Origin: Enterobacteriaceae bacterium UBA7338
GTDB taxonomy: Bacteria > Pseudomonadota > Gammaproteobacteria > Enterobacterales > Enterobacteriaceae
Direction of reading: 5' to 3'
DNA: 64,000 bases
Assembly: GCA_002480085.1 (NCBI GenBank)
Contig: DKPJ01000017.1
Location: forward strand, 310,001 to 374,000
In this document: positions 34,229 to 42,135 of the stretch, in pieces
Layout: each line of letters begins with the position of its first letter
Position numbering within the stretch: position 1 is the stretch's first letter
Program-made: the position numbers and the translations under genes
The notes under the pieces: model-generated
What the model was told of the DNA's origin: nothing
The model's input: only the letters and a program-made list of their open reading frames with translations
Databases searched by the model: none

Positions 34229-34258
34229 AAAAAGGGCAGCCCGTAGGCTGCCCTTTTT
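34229..34258. terminator. Bidirectional terminator between nfo and fruA
   Basis: A perfect 13-base-pair stem with AAAAAGGGCAGCC on one side and GGCTGCCCTTTTT on the other, loop CGTA. T-runs close both strands, so it serves both converging transcripts. Confidence 0.92.
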
Positions 34259-34271
34259 GATCCAGCAAGCG

Positions 34272-35969
34272 TTACGCGGTTTTTACCGCCATCTCCGCTT
34301 CCGGACGTTTCAGGAAGGCGTAGGCCAGACCCGCCAGCAGCGTACCGGCAACGATCGCCACCAGATAGCCCAGCACCGGGGTGATGGCGCCCGGGATCAG
34401 CAGCACGAACAGGCCGCCGTGCGGTGCCATCAGCTTCGCGCCAACTGCCATCGAGATAGCCCCGGTCACCGCGCCACCCACGATACAGCAAGGGATCACC
34501 CGCATCGGATCGCGAGCGGCGAACGGAATTGCCCCTTCGGAGATGAAGCACAGGCCCAGCACCAGCGCGGCTTTGCCACCCTCCTGCTGCCCTTTGTCGA
34601 ACTTCTTACGGGCAACCATGGTTGCAACGCCCATCGCCAGCGGCGGTACCATACCCGCGGCCATGATAGCGGCCATCGGCGCGTAGGTCTGGGTACTCAG
34701 CAGGCCAACGCCAAAGGCATAGGCCGCTTTGTTAACCGGACCGCCCATGTCAGTACACATCATGCCGCCGAGGATCGCCCCCAGCAGTACCGCGTTCGCC
34801 GTACCCATGGTTTGCAGCCAGTGGGTCAGGCCCGTCAGGATGCCCGCAACCGGTTTACCGATCAGGTAGATCATCGCCAGGCCAACCACCAGGCTGGAGA
34901 AGAGCGGAATGATCAGGATAGGCTTCAGCGCCTCCATGCTCGGCGGCAGCTTCAGCTTCTGGCTGATCGCTTTCGCTACGTAGCCCGCGAGGAAGCCCGC
35001 AATGATACCGCCGATAAAGCCAGAGCCGGTGCTGACCGCCAGCATACCGCCAATCAGGCCCGGGGTCAGACCCGGACGGTCGGCAATAGAGAACGCAATA
35101 TAACCCGCCAGCACCGGCACCATCAGCGCAAACGCCGAGCCGCCGCCGATCTGCATCAGCGCAGCGGCCAGGGTATCAGGGGTTTTAAACGCTTCGATAC
35201 CAAAGGCGAATGACAGGGCGATACAGAGACCGCCCGCTACCACCATCGGCAGCATATAGGAGACGCCGGTCAGCAGGTGACGGTACGCGCCCGCGCCCTC
35301 TTTCTTCCCTTCCGTCGCCGCCTGGGCTTTGCCAGAAGGCTGGTAAGGCCTGGCTTCCGCCTGGGCTTTATCCAGCTCCTGGGCGGTTTTCTTCAGCGCC
35401 AGCCCGGTGGTGGTGCGGTACATCGGCTTACCGGCAAATTTCGCCAGATCCACTTCGATATCTGCGGCAACGATCACCAGATCCGCCTCGGCCACCTCTT
35501 CCGGGGTGATGGCGTTGCCAGCACCCACGGAGCCACGGGTCTCTACCTTCACCCACCAGCCGCGTTTTTTGGCTTCGGTTTCGATCGCTTCCGCCGCCAT
35601 AAAGGTGTGCGCCACACCGGTCGGGCAGGCGGTCACCGCCACGATGCGCTTCACGCCGCCGCTCGCCGCCGGGGCGGCAGTCGCTGCGGAGGCGACCGGC
35701 GCGCTGTAGACCGCAGCATGCGTTTTCGCCTCGCTCAGGAACAGCTCCGGATGTGCAACGGCGCGGTTTACGTCGCCAAGCCACACCTTCTTGCCGCTCA
35801 GGGCGCTGTCGTTTGGCACGCTGGAGCCGAGCACAATCGCCAGCTCCGCTTCATTCGGGTTATCGATAAATTGCAGATTTGCTTTCTGTGCCGCCGCACC
35901 CAGCAGGGTTTTCGCCATGTAAGCGCGAGCCTGTCCAAGAGCGGAGTCAATAATCAGCAGCGTTTTCAT
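34272..35969 (-). CDS. fruA: PTS fructose-specific EIIB'BC component
   Basis: Fructose phosphotransferase permease of 565 residues that transports fructose as fructose 1-phosphate. Arrangement: inactive EIIB' domain (residues 1 to about 90), linker, EIIB with the phosphorylated Cys115 in AVTACPTGVAHTF, then EIIC with 8 to 10 spans (start near 227 LLTGVSYMLP). Nearly identical to E. coli FruA. Third gene of the fruBKA operon, 15 bases after fruK. Confidence 0.97.
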   Translation of the reverse strand: MKTLLIIDSALGQARAYMAKTLLGAAAQKANLQFIDNPNEAELAIVLGSSVPNDSALSGKKVWLGDVNRAVAHPELFLSEAKTHAAVYSAPVASAATAAPAASGGVKRIVAVTACPTGVAHTFMAAEAIETEAKKRGWWVKVETRGSVGAGNAITPEEVAEADLVIVAADIEVDLAKFAGKPMYRTTTGLALKKTAQELDKAQAEARPYQPSGKAQAATEGKKEGAGAYRHLLTGVSYMLPMVVAGGLCIALSFAFGIEAFKTPDTLAAALMQIGGGSAFALMVPVLAGYIAFSIADRPGLTPGLIGGMLAVSTGSGFIGGIIAGFLAGYVAKAISQKLKLPPSMEALKPILIIPLFSSLVVGLAMIYLIGKPVAGILTGLTHWLQTMGTANAVLLGAILGGMMCTDMGGPVNKAAYAFGVGLLSTQTYAPMAAIMAAGMVPPLAMGVATMVARKKFDKGQQEGGKAALVLGLCFISEGAIPFAARDPMRVIPCCIVGGAVTGAISMAVGAKLMAPHGGLFVLLIPGAITPVLGYLVAIVAGTLLAGLAYAFLKRPEAEMAVKTA

Positions 35970-35984
35970 TATGCTCTCCTGCTG

Positions 35985-36923
35985 TTAGTTAAAAGGTTTT
36001 AAGTCAACGCGCGCCATCATCGCGGCTAACTGGGTACGATCGGTAATGCCTACGTTACTCTGGCTAACGGCCAGCGCCGCGACCGCGGTCGCAAGGCGTA
36101 ACGTATGCTCACTGGACTCACGCATCAGCAGGCCGTAAATCAGACCACCAACCATCGAATCCCCTGCGCCAACGGTGCTTACCACCTCCATTGACGGCGG
36201 TTTGGCGATCCATTCGCCTGAAGCGTTAACCCACAGCGCCCCTTCCGCACCCAGCGAGATCACCACGTGGGCGATCCCCTGCTCGCGAAGGGCATGAGCA
36301 GCTTCAATGACATCCTTCAGCTCAGGCAGCTTACGTCCGGCCCAGATCTCCAGCTCGCGGCGGTTCGGCTTCACCAGCCACGGCGCGGCTTTCAGCCCGG
36401 CGACCAGCGCCTCGCGGCTGCTGTCGAAGATGATGCACGGACACTGGCTGCGCAGGCGGGTCATCCAGTCGGTAAAGGCTTCCGGACTGACGCCGGCCGG
36501 CAGGCTGCCGCTGACGCAGACCATATCGAACTGGCCCAGCCAGCTCAGAGAGTCGGTGACAAAACGCTCCCAGTCCGCCGGGGTCACTTCAAAACCGGAG
36601 AAGTTGAAATCGGTGACCTCGCTGTCTTTTTCGGTCAGCTTGACGTTAATGCGGGTACGGCCCTGCACCACCTGGAAACGGTTGGCAATGCCCAGCTCGC
36701 TAAACAGCTGCTGGAAGCCATCCTGGTTATCTTTGCCCAGGAAGCCGCCGACGGTGACGTCAATGCCCAGGTCCTTAAGCACTTTGGCAACGTTGATCCC
36801 TTTACCTGCCGCATGCAGGCCGGTGGTCCGGACGAGGTTCACTTCACCGCGTTCAATTTCCGGGGTGAATCCCACCAGGTCGTAGGCCGGGTTAAGGGTG
36901 ATTGTGGCTACACGTCTGCTCAT
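35985..36923 (-). CDS. fruK: 1-phosphofructokinase
   Basis: PfkB-family kinase of 312 residues that phosphorylates fructose 1-phosphate at C6 with ATP. PfkB signatures seen are GLHAAGKGINVAKVLKDLG at 31-49 and STVGAGDSMVGG near residue 250 (containing the catalytic Asp). Middle gene of the fru operon: the start ATG shares one base with the fruB stop (TAATG), so the two are translationally coupled. Its product, fructose 1,6-bisphosphate, and its substrate, fructose 1-phosphate, are the effectors of Cra. Confidence 0.97.
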   Translation of the reverse strand: MSRRVATITLNPAYDLVGFTPEIERGEVNLVRTTGLHAAGKGINVAKVLKDLGIDVTVGGFLGKDNQDGFQQLFSELGIANRFQVVQGRTRINVKLTEKDSEVTDFNFSGFEVTPADWERFVTDSLSWLGQFDMVCVSGSLPAGVSPEAFTDWMTRLRSQCPCIIFDSSREALVAGLKAAPWLVKPNRRELEIWAGRKLPELKDVIEAAHALREQGIAHVVISLGAEGALWVNASGEWIAKPPSMEVVSTVGAGDSMVGGLIYGLLMRESSEHTLRLATAVAALAVSQSNVGITDRTQLAAMMARVDLKPFN

Positions 36924-38053
36924 TATGCGCCCTCCCCCAGACCGCCCGCGATGGCTTCGCCAATCGCCTGCAGCGCCTGTTCAGCATCTTCGCCCTGCGC
37001 GGTAAAGCGCAGGCGATGACCTTTTTTCACGCCCAGCGCCACCACCTTCATCAGGCTACGGCCGTTGGCAGGCTTGCCGCTGCCGTCGAGGTTGGTGACG
37101 GTCACGTCGCTGTTAAACTGTTTAATGGTGTTGACCAGCATGGTTCCCGGACGAGCGTGCAGGCCGTGCTCGTTACGCACCACAAACTCGGCATTCAGCA
37201 CGTCAGCCTTCAGCGCATCATCGCTGGTCAGCAGCGCCAGCAGCGTGGCGGAATCAGCGGACAGCAGGCGGTCAGCTTTATTCGCCAGCAGAATGTCAGC
37301 CAGACGCTTCAGCACCGCTTCCGGGCCGTTGTCGGTCATCGCCACGCTCACCAGCAGCGCCGCGCGCTCGCCGTTTACGTCAAAGGCGTTTGCCGCCCGG
37401 CTGACGGCAATAGCGCTCTGCAGGTTGCCTTCGGCGCTGTCGTTCAGCCAGATACCCTGGCCGAGGTTCAGCGGCTGTTCGCTGATGGCGCGGGTCACGA
37501 AGTTAACGTCAACTGCACCGGCCTCTTTCAGGCGTCCGGCGTTCAGCGCCTGCAGGGTCACCAGATCGTTAGCCGCCACGTCGAGGGTCAGCGTTTCATT
37601 ATCCAGCTTCATGCCAGCGCTCTGCTTCTCACCCATCAGCAGCGCGCGCAGCTCTTCCGCCGTCGTTGCTGACTGTAACTGGGCTGCGACGTCATCGTCG
37701 CTCAGAACGTGGGTCAGCTGGCGCAGCAGGCCCAGATGCTCGTCGGAGCTGGCGGCGATGCCGATAGCGACATAGGCCACCTGGCCTTCACCCCACAGAA
37801 CGCCCTGCGGGAACTGATAGACCTGCACGCCGGTTTTCAGCACCTGGTCACGGGTATCGGTGGTGCCGTGCGGAATAGCGATGCCGTTACCGAGGAAGGT
37901 CGAGGTTTGCTGCTCGCGCGCGAGCATACCGGCCACGTAGCCGTCAGCCACGTTGCCCGCCTGCACCAGCGCGCCTGCTATCTGGCGAATAGCCTCTTCT
38001 TTATTACCGGCCTGCTGGCCTGGATGGATGTCCTGAACGGATAACTGGAACAT
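36923..38053 (-). CDS. fruB: PTS fructose EIIA-HPr fusion (diphosphoryl transfer protein)
   Basis: Cytosolic phosphocarrier of 376 residues combining an N-terminal EIIA-fructose domain (phosphorylated His62 in IAIPHGTT), a central M domain and a C-terminal HPr-like FPr domain (His299 in EHGLHARPGTM). Both active-site histidines are at their usual places. The start at 38053 (MFQLSVQD) agrees with E. coli; the frame is open up to 38155 only by chance, reading through the Cra operator. First gene of the operon. Confidence 0.97.
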   Translation of the reverse strand: MFQLSVQDIHPGQQAGNKEEAIRQIAGALVQAGNVADGYVAGMLAREQQTSTFLGNGIAIPHGTTDTRDQVLKTGVQVYQFPQGVLWGEGQVAYVAIGIAASSDEHLGLLRQLTHVLSDDDVAAQLQSATTAEELRALLMGEKQSAGMKLDNETLTLDVAANDLVTLQALNAGRLKEAGAVDVNFVTRAISEQPLNLGQGIWLNDSAEGNLQSAIAVSRAANAFDVNGERAALLVSVAMTDNGPEAVLKRLADILLANKADRLLSADSATLLALLTSDDALKADVLNAEFVVRNEHGLHARPGTMLVNTIKQFNSDVTVTNLDGSGKPANGRSLMKVVALGVKKGHRLRFTAQGEDAEQALQAIGEAIAGGLGEGA

Positions 38054-38075
38054 GAATCTCCACTCCTGCTGAACT

Positions 38076-38154
38076 TGAATCGTTTCAGCTAGCTGGTGAA
38101 ATGGAGCGTCACCGGCGCGGAGAAGGATCGAGCAGATGACGCTGAAACGTTTCA
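38076..38154 (-). promoter_or_regulatory. Two Cra (FruR) operators upstream of fruB
   Basis: TGAATCGTTTCA at 38076-38087 and the perfect palindrome TGAAACGTTTCA at 38143-38154, 67 bases apart. Both fit the Cra consensus; E. coli fruB also has two Cra sites. Release by fructose 1-phosphate should induce the operon. Confidence 0.88.
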
Positions 38155-38424
38155 CGAAGTCTTGCTTACTCTGCCCAACGGATCAAGGAAACTCTTAATT
38201 TAGGTATTAAAATTTAGAGCTAATGCACATTTCTTTACCTTCTGCCGACGCGTTGCTGAACGAAATGAGCCTGCCATCGGGGCTGTTTCAGCAACGTCAG
38301 CCTTAATGATAATTATTTCAAAATGGTGTTTTGCTTTTTTGTGGCAAAACCCGTTCCGACAGCTGTCTATTTTCGCTCCCGCGGCGTAAAATCCGCGTCT
38401 CTCTACGCTAAACGATAGTCAAAG
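38155..38424. other. Divergent fruB/setB intergenic region
   Basis: About 270 bases beyond the Cra sites, AT-rich in the middle, holding the fruB promoter toward one side and the setB promoter toward the other. I could not assign -10 and -35 elements with confidence. No small gene or RNA recognised. Confidence 0.5.
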
Positions 38425-39606
38425 ATGCAAAGTTCCCCTGCTGACGCAGCCCCAAGACCCGTGGATTTTACCTCTGCCGCCTTCCTGATCGTTGCCTTCT
38501 TAACCGGCATCGCCGGGGCGTTACAGACCCCAACCCTGAGCCTGTTTCTAACCAACGAGGTGCACGTTCGCCCGGCGATGGTTGGCTTCTTCTTCACCGG
38601 CAGCGCGGTGATCGGCATTCTGGTCAGCCAGTTTCTGGCCGGGCGCTCCGATCGTAAAGGGAGCCGCAAAAACCTGATCGTCTTCTGCTGCCTGCTCGGG
38701 GTGCTGGCCTGCGTGCTGTTTGCCTGGAACCGCAACTACTTTATCCTGCTGTTTATCGGCGTCTTCCTGAGCAGCTTTGGCTCTACCGCCAACCCGCAGA
38801 TGTTCGCCCTCGCCAGGGAGCACGCCGACCACACCGGCCGGGAAGCAGTCATGTTCAGCTCGATCCTGCGTGCCCAGGTGTCGCTGGCCTGGGTGATTGG
38901 CCCGCCGCTGGCCTACGCGCTGGCGATGGGATTTGGCTTTACGGTAATGTATCTCAGCGCAGCGGTAGCCTTTATCGTCTGCGGGGTCATGGTCTGGCTC
39001 TTTCTGCCCGCCATGCGCAAGGAGCCGCGCCTCGCCACCGGCGTGGCTGAAGCACCGCGCACCAACCGCCGCGACGCTCTGCTGCTGTTTACTATCTGCA
39101 CCCTGATGTGGGGCACCAACAGCCTCTACATTATCAATATGCCGCTGTTTATTATTGAGGAGCTGCACCTGCCGGAGAAACTGGCTGGCGTGATGATGGG
39201 CACCGCCGCCGGGCTGGAGATCCCGACCATGCTGATTGCGGGCTACTATGCAAAACGCTTCGGTAAGCGCTTCCTGATGCGCATTGCCGTGGCGGGGGGC
39301 CTGCTGTTCTATATCGGAATGCTGACGGTGCACACGCCTGCCCTGCTGCTGGTCTTCCAGCTGCTGAACGCCATCTACATCGGCATTCTGGCGGGGATTG
39401 GCATGCTCTACTTCCAGGATCTGATGCCGGGCCAGGCCGGAGCGGCGACCACGCTCTATACCAATACCACCCGCGTCGGCTGGATCATCGCCGGTTCGAT
39501 GGCTGGCGTGGTGGCAGAGATCTGGAGCTATCACGCCGTGTTCTGGATCGCGCTGGTGATGGCGCTGTTAGCCGCCGTCTGTCTGGCACGGATTAAGGAC
39601 GTTTAG
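38425..39606 (+). CDS. setB: Sugar efflux transporter SetB
   Basis: Major facilitator family sugar exporter of 393 residues, 12 spans, similar to SetA; E. coli SetB exports lactose and glucose and has been linked to chromosome segregation through MreB. Signatures visible are FLTGIAGALQTPTLSLFL, GRSDRKGSRK (inter-span basic loop), REHADHTGREAVMFSS and YTNTTRVGWIIAGS. Very close to E. coli. The stop overlaps the convergent yeiW stop by four bases. Confidence 0.95.
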   Translation: MQSSPADAAPRPVDFTSAAFLIVAFLTGIAGALQTPTLSLFLTNEVHVRPAMVGFFFTGSAVIGILVSQFLAGRSDRKGSRKNLIVFCCLLGVLACVLFAWNRNYFILLFIGVFLSSFGSTANPQMFALAREHADHTGREAVMFSSILRAQVSLAWVIGPPLAYALAMGFGFTVMYLSAAVAFIVCGVMVWLFLPAMRKEPRLATGVAEAPRTNRRDALLLFTICTLMWGTNSLYIINMPLFIIEELHLPEKLAGVMMGTAAGLEIPTMLIAGYYAKRFGKRFLMRIAVAGGLLFYIGMLTVHTPALLLVFQLLNAIYIGILAGIGMLYFQDLMPGQAGAATTLYTNTTRVGWIIAGSMAGVVAEIWSYHAVFWIALVMALLAAVCLARIKDV

Positions 39607-39857
39607 GGCGCGGTTGCCGCTTCGAGCGTAAGCAGGTAGGTCATCGCCTCGTCGCGGCTGGTGAGGCACATCTCCCGCGACGGCTGCAGGCCGGAACAGA
39701 CCTTCGGGCGCAGGGGCGAGCCGAAGATGTTGCAGAGGTTATCCGCAGAGAGCTGGACGCAGCGCGTGTTGGCCGGTTTGCCGTTGGGCATCCCGGGGAT
39801 TGGACTACTGATTGACGGGGCGGTACAGCAGGCTCCGCAGTCCGGGCGACACTCCAT
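39603..39857 (-). CDS. yeiW: UPF0153 cysteine-cluster protein YeiW
   Basis: An 84-residue protein of the YkgJ/UPF0153 family, presumed to bind a metal or Fe-S cluster through the N-terminal cysteines Cys3, Cys7, Cys10 and Cys11 (MECRPDCGACC) together with CVQLS, LCNIF and VCSG cysteines. Function unknown. Convergent with setB and separated from yeiP by about 170 bases. Confidence 0.9.
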   Translation of the reverse strand: MECRPDCGACCTAPSISSPIPGMPNGKPANTRCVQLSADNLCNIFGSPLRPKVCSGLQPSREMCLTSRDEAMTYLLTLEAATAP

Positions 39858-40026
39858 AAAACGGCTCTCTTTTCGTAGTGAATAGCACGGCAGATGCCGA
39901 TGCTTTGCCGCACGCTAACACTTTTCGTAGGGAAGATGCAAAACCTGGCGAAGAGGCTTGCCAACTGCGCCCCTCGCGAGTACTTTGTCGCGATATTTTT
40001 CCCACTTTTCCCGCACAGGATCCATC

Positions 40027-40599
40027 ATGGCAAGAGCGAACGAAATCAAAAAAGGTATGGTATTGAATTACAACGGTAAGCTGCTGATTGTAAAAAATAT
40101 CGATATCCAATCCCCGAGCGCCCGCGGCGCAGCCACCCTCTATAAAATGCGCTTTGCCGACGTCCGCACCGGGCTGAAAGTGGAAGAGCGCTTTAAGGGC
40201 GATGATATCGTTGATACCGTGACCCTGACCCGTCGCTTCGTTGACTTCTCCTACGTGGATGGCAACGAGTACGTCTTTATGGATAAAGAGGATTACACTC
40301 CGTATATCTTCACCAAAGAGCAGATTGAAGAAGAGTTACAGTTTATGCCGGAAGGCGGCATGCCGGATATGCAGGTTCTGACGTGGGATGGCCAGCTGCT
40401 GGCGCTGGAGCTGCCGCAGACGGTGGATCTGGAGATTGTAGAGACCGCGCCAGGCATTAAAGGCGCATCGGCCAGCTCACGTACGAAACCAGCCACCCTG
40501 AGCACCGGTCTGGTGATCCAGGTGCCTGAGTACCTGACCACCGGCGAGAAGATCCGCATTCATATCGAAGAGAGCCGCTATATGGGCCGCGCGGATTAA
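40027..40599 (+). CDS. yeiP: Elongation factor P-like protein EfpL (YeiP)
   Basis: Translation factor of 190 residues related to EF-P that helps ribosomes through stalling motifs, reported to act on XPPX sequences in proteobacteria. Three beta-barrel domains as in EF-P. Instead of the EF-P modified lysine, the tip of domain I carries Arg33 (SPSARGAA), a feature of EfpL proteins. Start at 40027 (MARANEIKKG) agrees with E. coli and has AGGA upstream; the frame to 39958 is not used. A BIME follows. Confidence 0.95.
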   Translation: MARANEIKKGMVLNYNGKLLIVKNIDIQSPSARGAATLYKMRFADVRTGLKVEERFKGDDIVDTVTLTRRFVDFSYVDGNEYVFMDKEDYTPYIFTKEQIEEELQFMPEGGMPDMQVLTWDGQLLALELPQTVDLEIVETAPGIKGASASSRTKPATLSTGLVIQVPEYLTTGEKIRIHIEESRYMGRAD

Positions 40600-40638
40600 G
40601 ATTGCGTTAGTATCAGGCCTGGAGGATCGCACGATCCC

Positions 40639-40712
40639 GTAGGCCTGATAAGCGCAGCGCCATCAGGCGTTGTGTGTAAATGCCGGGCGGCGCTGACGCT
40701 GGCCCGGCCTAC
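40639..40712. repeat. BIME after yeiP (two REPs in opposite orientation)
   Basis: A forward REP-like unit (GTAGGCCTGATAAGCGCAGC then GCCATCAGGC) at 40639-40668 and an inverted GCCGGGCGGCGCTGACGCTG then GCCCGGCCTAC at 40682-40712, separated by 13 bases. Class differs from the BIME at 11301. It separates the convergent ends of yeiP and uxuA. Confidence 0.88.
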
Positions 40713-40736
40713 GGTACTACGTTAGACGACGAAGAC

Positions 40737-41927
40737 TTATAATAAATCGCGGAACAGGGTCTGCTTCAGCGCCAGCTCGACGCCGCGCACTTCCGCCATC
40801 CCCTTCAGGCGACCAATCGCCGAATAGCCCGGGTTAGTTTTCTTCCGCAGATCGTCAAGCATCTGATGACCGTGATCCGGACGGAACGGGATCGGACGCA
40901 GGTCGCCCGCCTGTTTGCGCCGCTGCTCTTCGGTCAAAATCGCTTTTACCACCGCTACCATATCAACGTCGCCCTGCAGATGCGCTGCCTCATGGAAGGT
41001 TTTTGGATTCTCCTCCCGGCAGGTTGAGCGCAGGTGGGTGAAGTGAATGCGGTCGCCAAAGGTTTCCACCATCTTCACCAGATCGTTATCGGCGCGCACG
41101 CCGTAGGAGCCAGTGCACATGGTGAAGCCGTTGTTGATGCTATCAACGGTCTCTTTCAGCCACTGCATATCTTCAATGGTAGAGACGATACGCGGCAGGC
41201 CGAGGATTGGCCGCGGCGGATCGTCCGGGTGCACCGCCAGGCGCACGCCAGCCTCCTCCGCCACCGGGACAATCGCCCGCAGGAAGACGGCCATATTCTC
41301 ACGCAGCTGCGCTTTATCAATGCCGTCATACTCTGCCAGGCGGGCGCGGAACTGGTCCAGAGTATACCCCTCCTCCGCTCCCGGCAGGCCAGCAATGATA
41401 TTGCGGGTCAGCCTGTCGATCTCCGCCTCGCTGGCGTTTTCAAACCAGGCCTGCGCCTGGCGCTGCTCCTCTTCGCTGTAGTCCGCCTCAGCGCCTTTAC
41501 GCTGCAGAACGTGCAGCTCGAAGGCGGCGAAGGCGATTTGATCGAAGCGCAGGGCTTTCGAGCCGTCCGGCAGCACGTACTCCAGATCGGTGCGGGTCCA
41601 GTCGAGGATCGGCATAAAGTTGTAGCAGACGGTATCGATACCGCAGGCCGCCAGGTTACGGATGCTCTGCTGGTAGTTGGCGATCCAGGTGTCAACCTGA
41701 CCGCTGTGGGTTTTAATCTCTTCGTGCACCGGAATGCTCTCAACCACCGACCAGGTTAACCCTTTTTCAGCCAGCAGCGCCTGGCGCTGTTTGATCTCTT
41801 CCACCGGCCAAACCTGACCATTAGGGATGTGATGCAGCGCGGTGACCACGCCCGTTGCGCCTGCCTGACGCACATCATCAAGTGAAACCGGATCGTTCGG
41901 ACCGTACCAACGCCAGGTTTGTTCCAT
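40737..41927 (-). CDS. uxuA: Mannonate dehydratase
   Basis: Fe/Mn-dependent enzyme of 396 residues converting D-mannonate to 2-keto-3-deoxy-D-gluconate in glucuronate catabolism. Start MEQTWRWYGPNDPVSL is that of E. coli UxuA, and the late FTHLRST, FRPDHGHQMLDDL and NPGYSAIGRLKG segments carry metal and substrate residues. The start at 41927 is preferred over an open frame to 41990. In E. coli uxuA is in the uxuAB operon elsewhere; here it is divergent from a UxuB/YeiQ homologue, with uronate-type operators between them. Confidence 0.95.
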   Translation of the reverse strand: MEQTWRWYGPNDPVSLDDVRQAGATGVVTALHHIPNGQVWPVEEIKQRQALLAEKGLTWSVVESIPVHEEIKTHSGQVDTWIANYQQSIRNLAACGIDTVCYNFMPILDWTRTDLEYVLPDGSKALRFDQIAFAAFELHVLQRKGAEADYSEEEQRQAQAWFENASEAEIDRLTRNIIAGLPGAEEGYTLDQFRARLAEYDGIDKAQLRENMAVFLRAIVPVAEEAGVRLAVHPDDPPRPILGLPRIVSTIEDMQWLKETVDSINNGFTMCTGSYGVRADNDLVKMVETFGDRIHFTHLRSTCREENPKTFHEAAHLQGDVDMVAVVKAILTEEQRRKQAGDLRPIPFRPDHGHQMLDDLRKKTNPGYSAIGRLKGMAEVRGVELALKQTLFRDLL

Positions 41928-41945
41928 CGCCTCATCCTCAATAAA

Positions 41946-42134
41946 GTTGTTATACCAATATGACCCATACAGATGTTGACTACCATACATGTTTCCCGTG
42001 GAGGGTCAATTGGTCCGCTACCTTTGATTGATCCAGCTCACGTTCCTCAGATATTTGGGGCACACCAATTCAATTTGCTGTCATATAACTTTACACTGCA
42101 CTTTGTTAATTATTGGTTAATCAGGTGTATTGGT
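41946..42134. promoter_or_regulatory. Candidate UxuR/ExuR operators between uxuA and yeiQ
   Basis: The GntR-family uronate repressors UxuR and ExuR bind sites like AAATTGGTATACCAATTT. TTGTTATACCAA at 41947-41958 agrees well. Further half-sites are ATTGGT at 42009-42014, ACCAAT at 42064-42069, ATTGGT at 42112-42117 and ATTGGT at 42129-42134 just before the yeiQ start. Regulation is inferred. Confidence 0.65.
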
Positions 42135-42135
42135 C

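Noticed and set aside
34257..35213. 318-codon plus-strand frame opposite fruA
   Set aside because: Antisense shadow, rich in Arg, Gln and His, and it starts inside the nfo/fruA terminator.
38054..38155. 34-residue N-terminal extension of fruB
   Set aside because: It reads through the Cra operators and matches nothing in FruB proteins.
42130..42135. TTG start giving two extra residues on the yeiQ homologue
   Set aside because: The ATG at 42136 is the better start and lies close to the ribosome site; TTG would be unusual.
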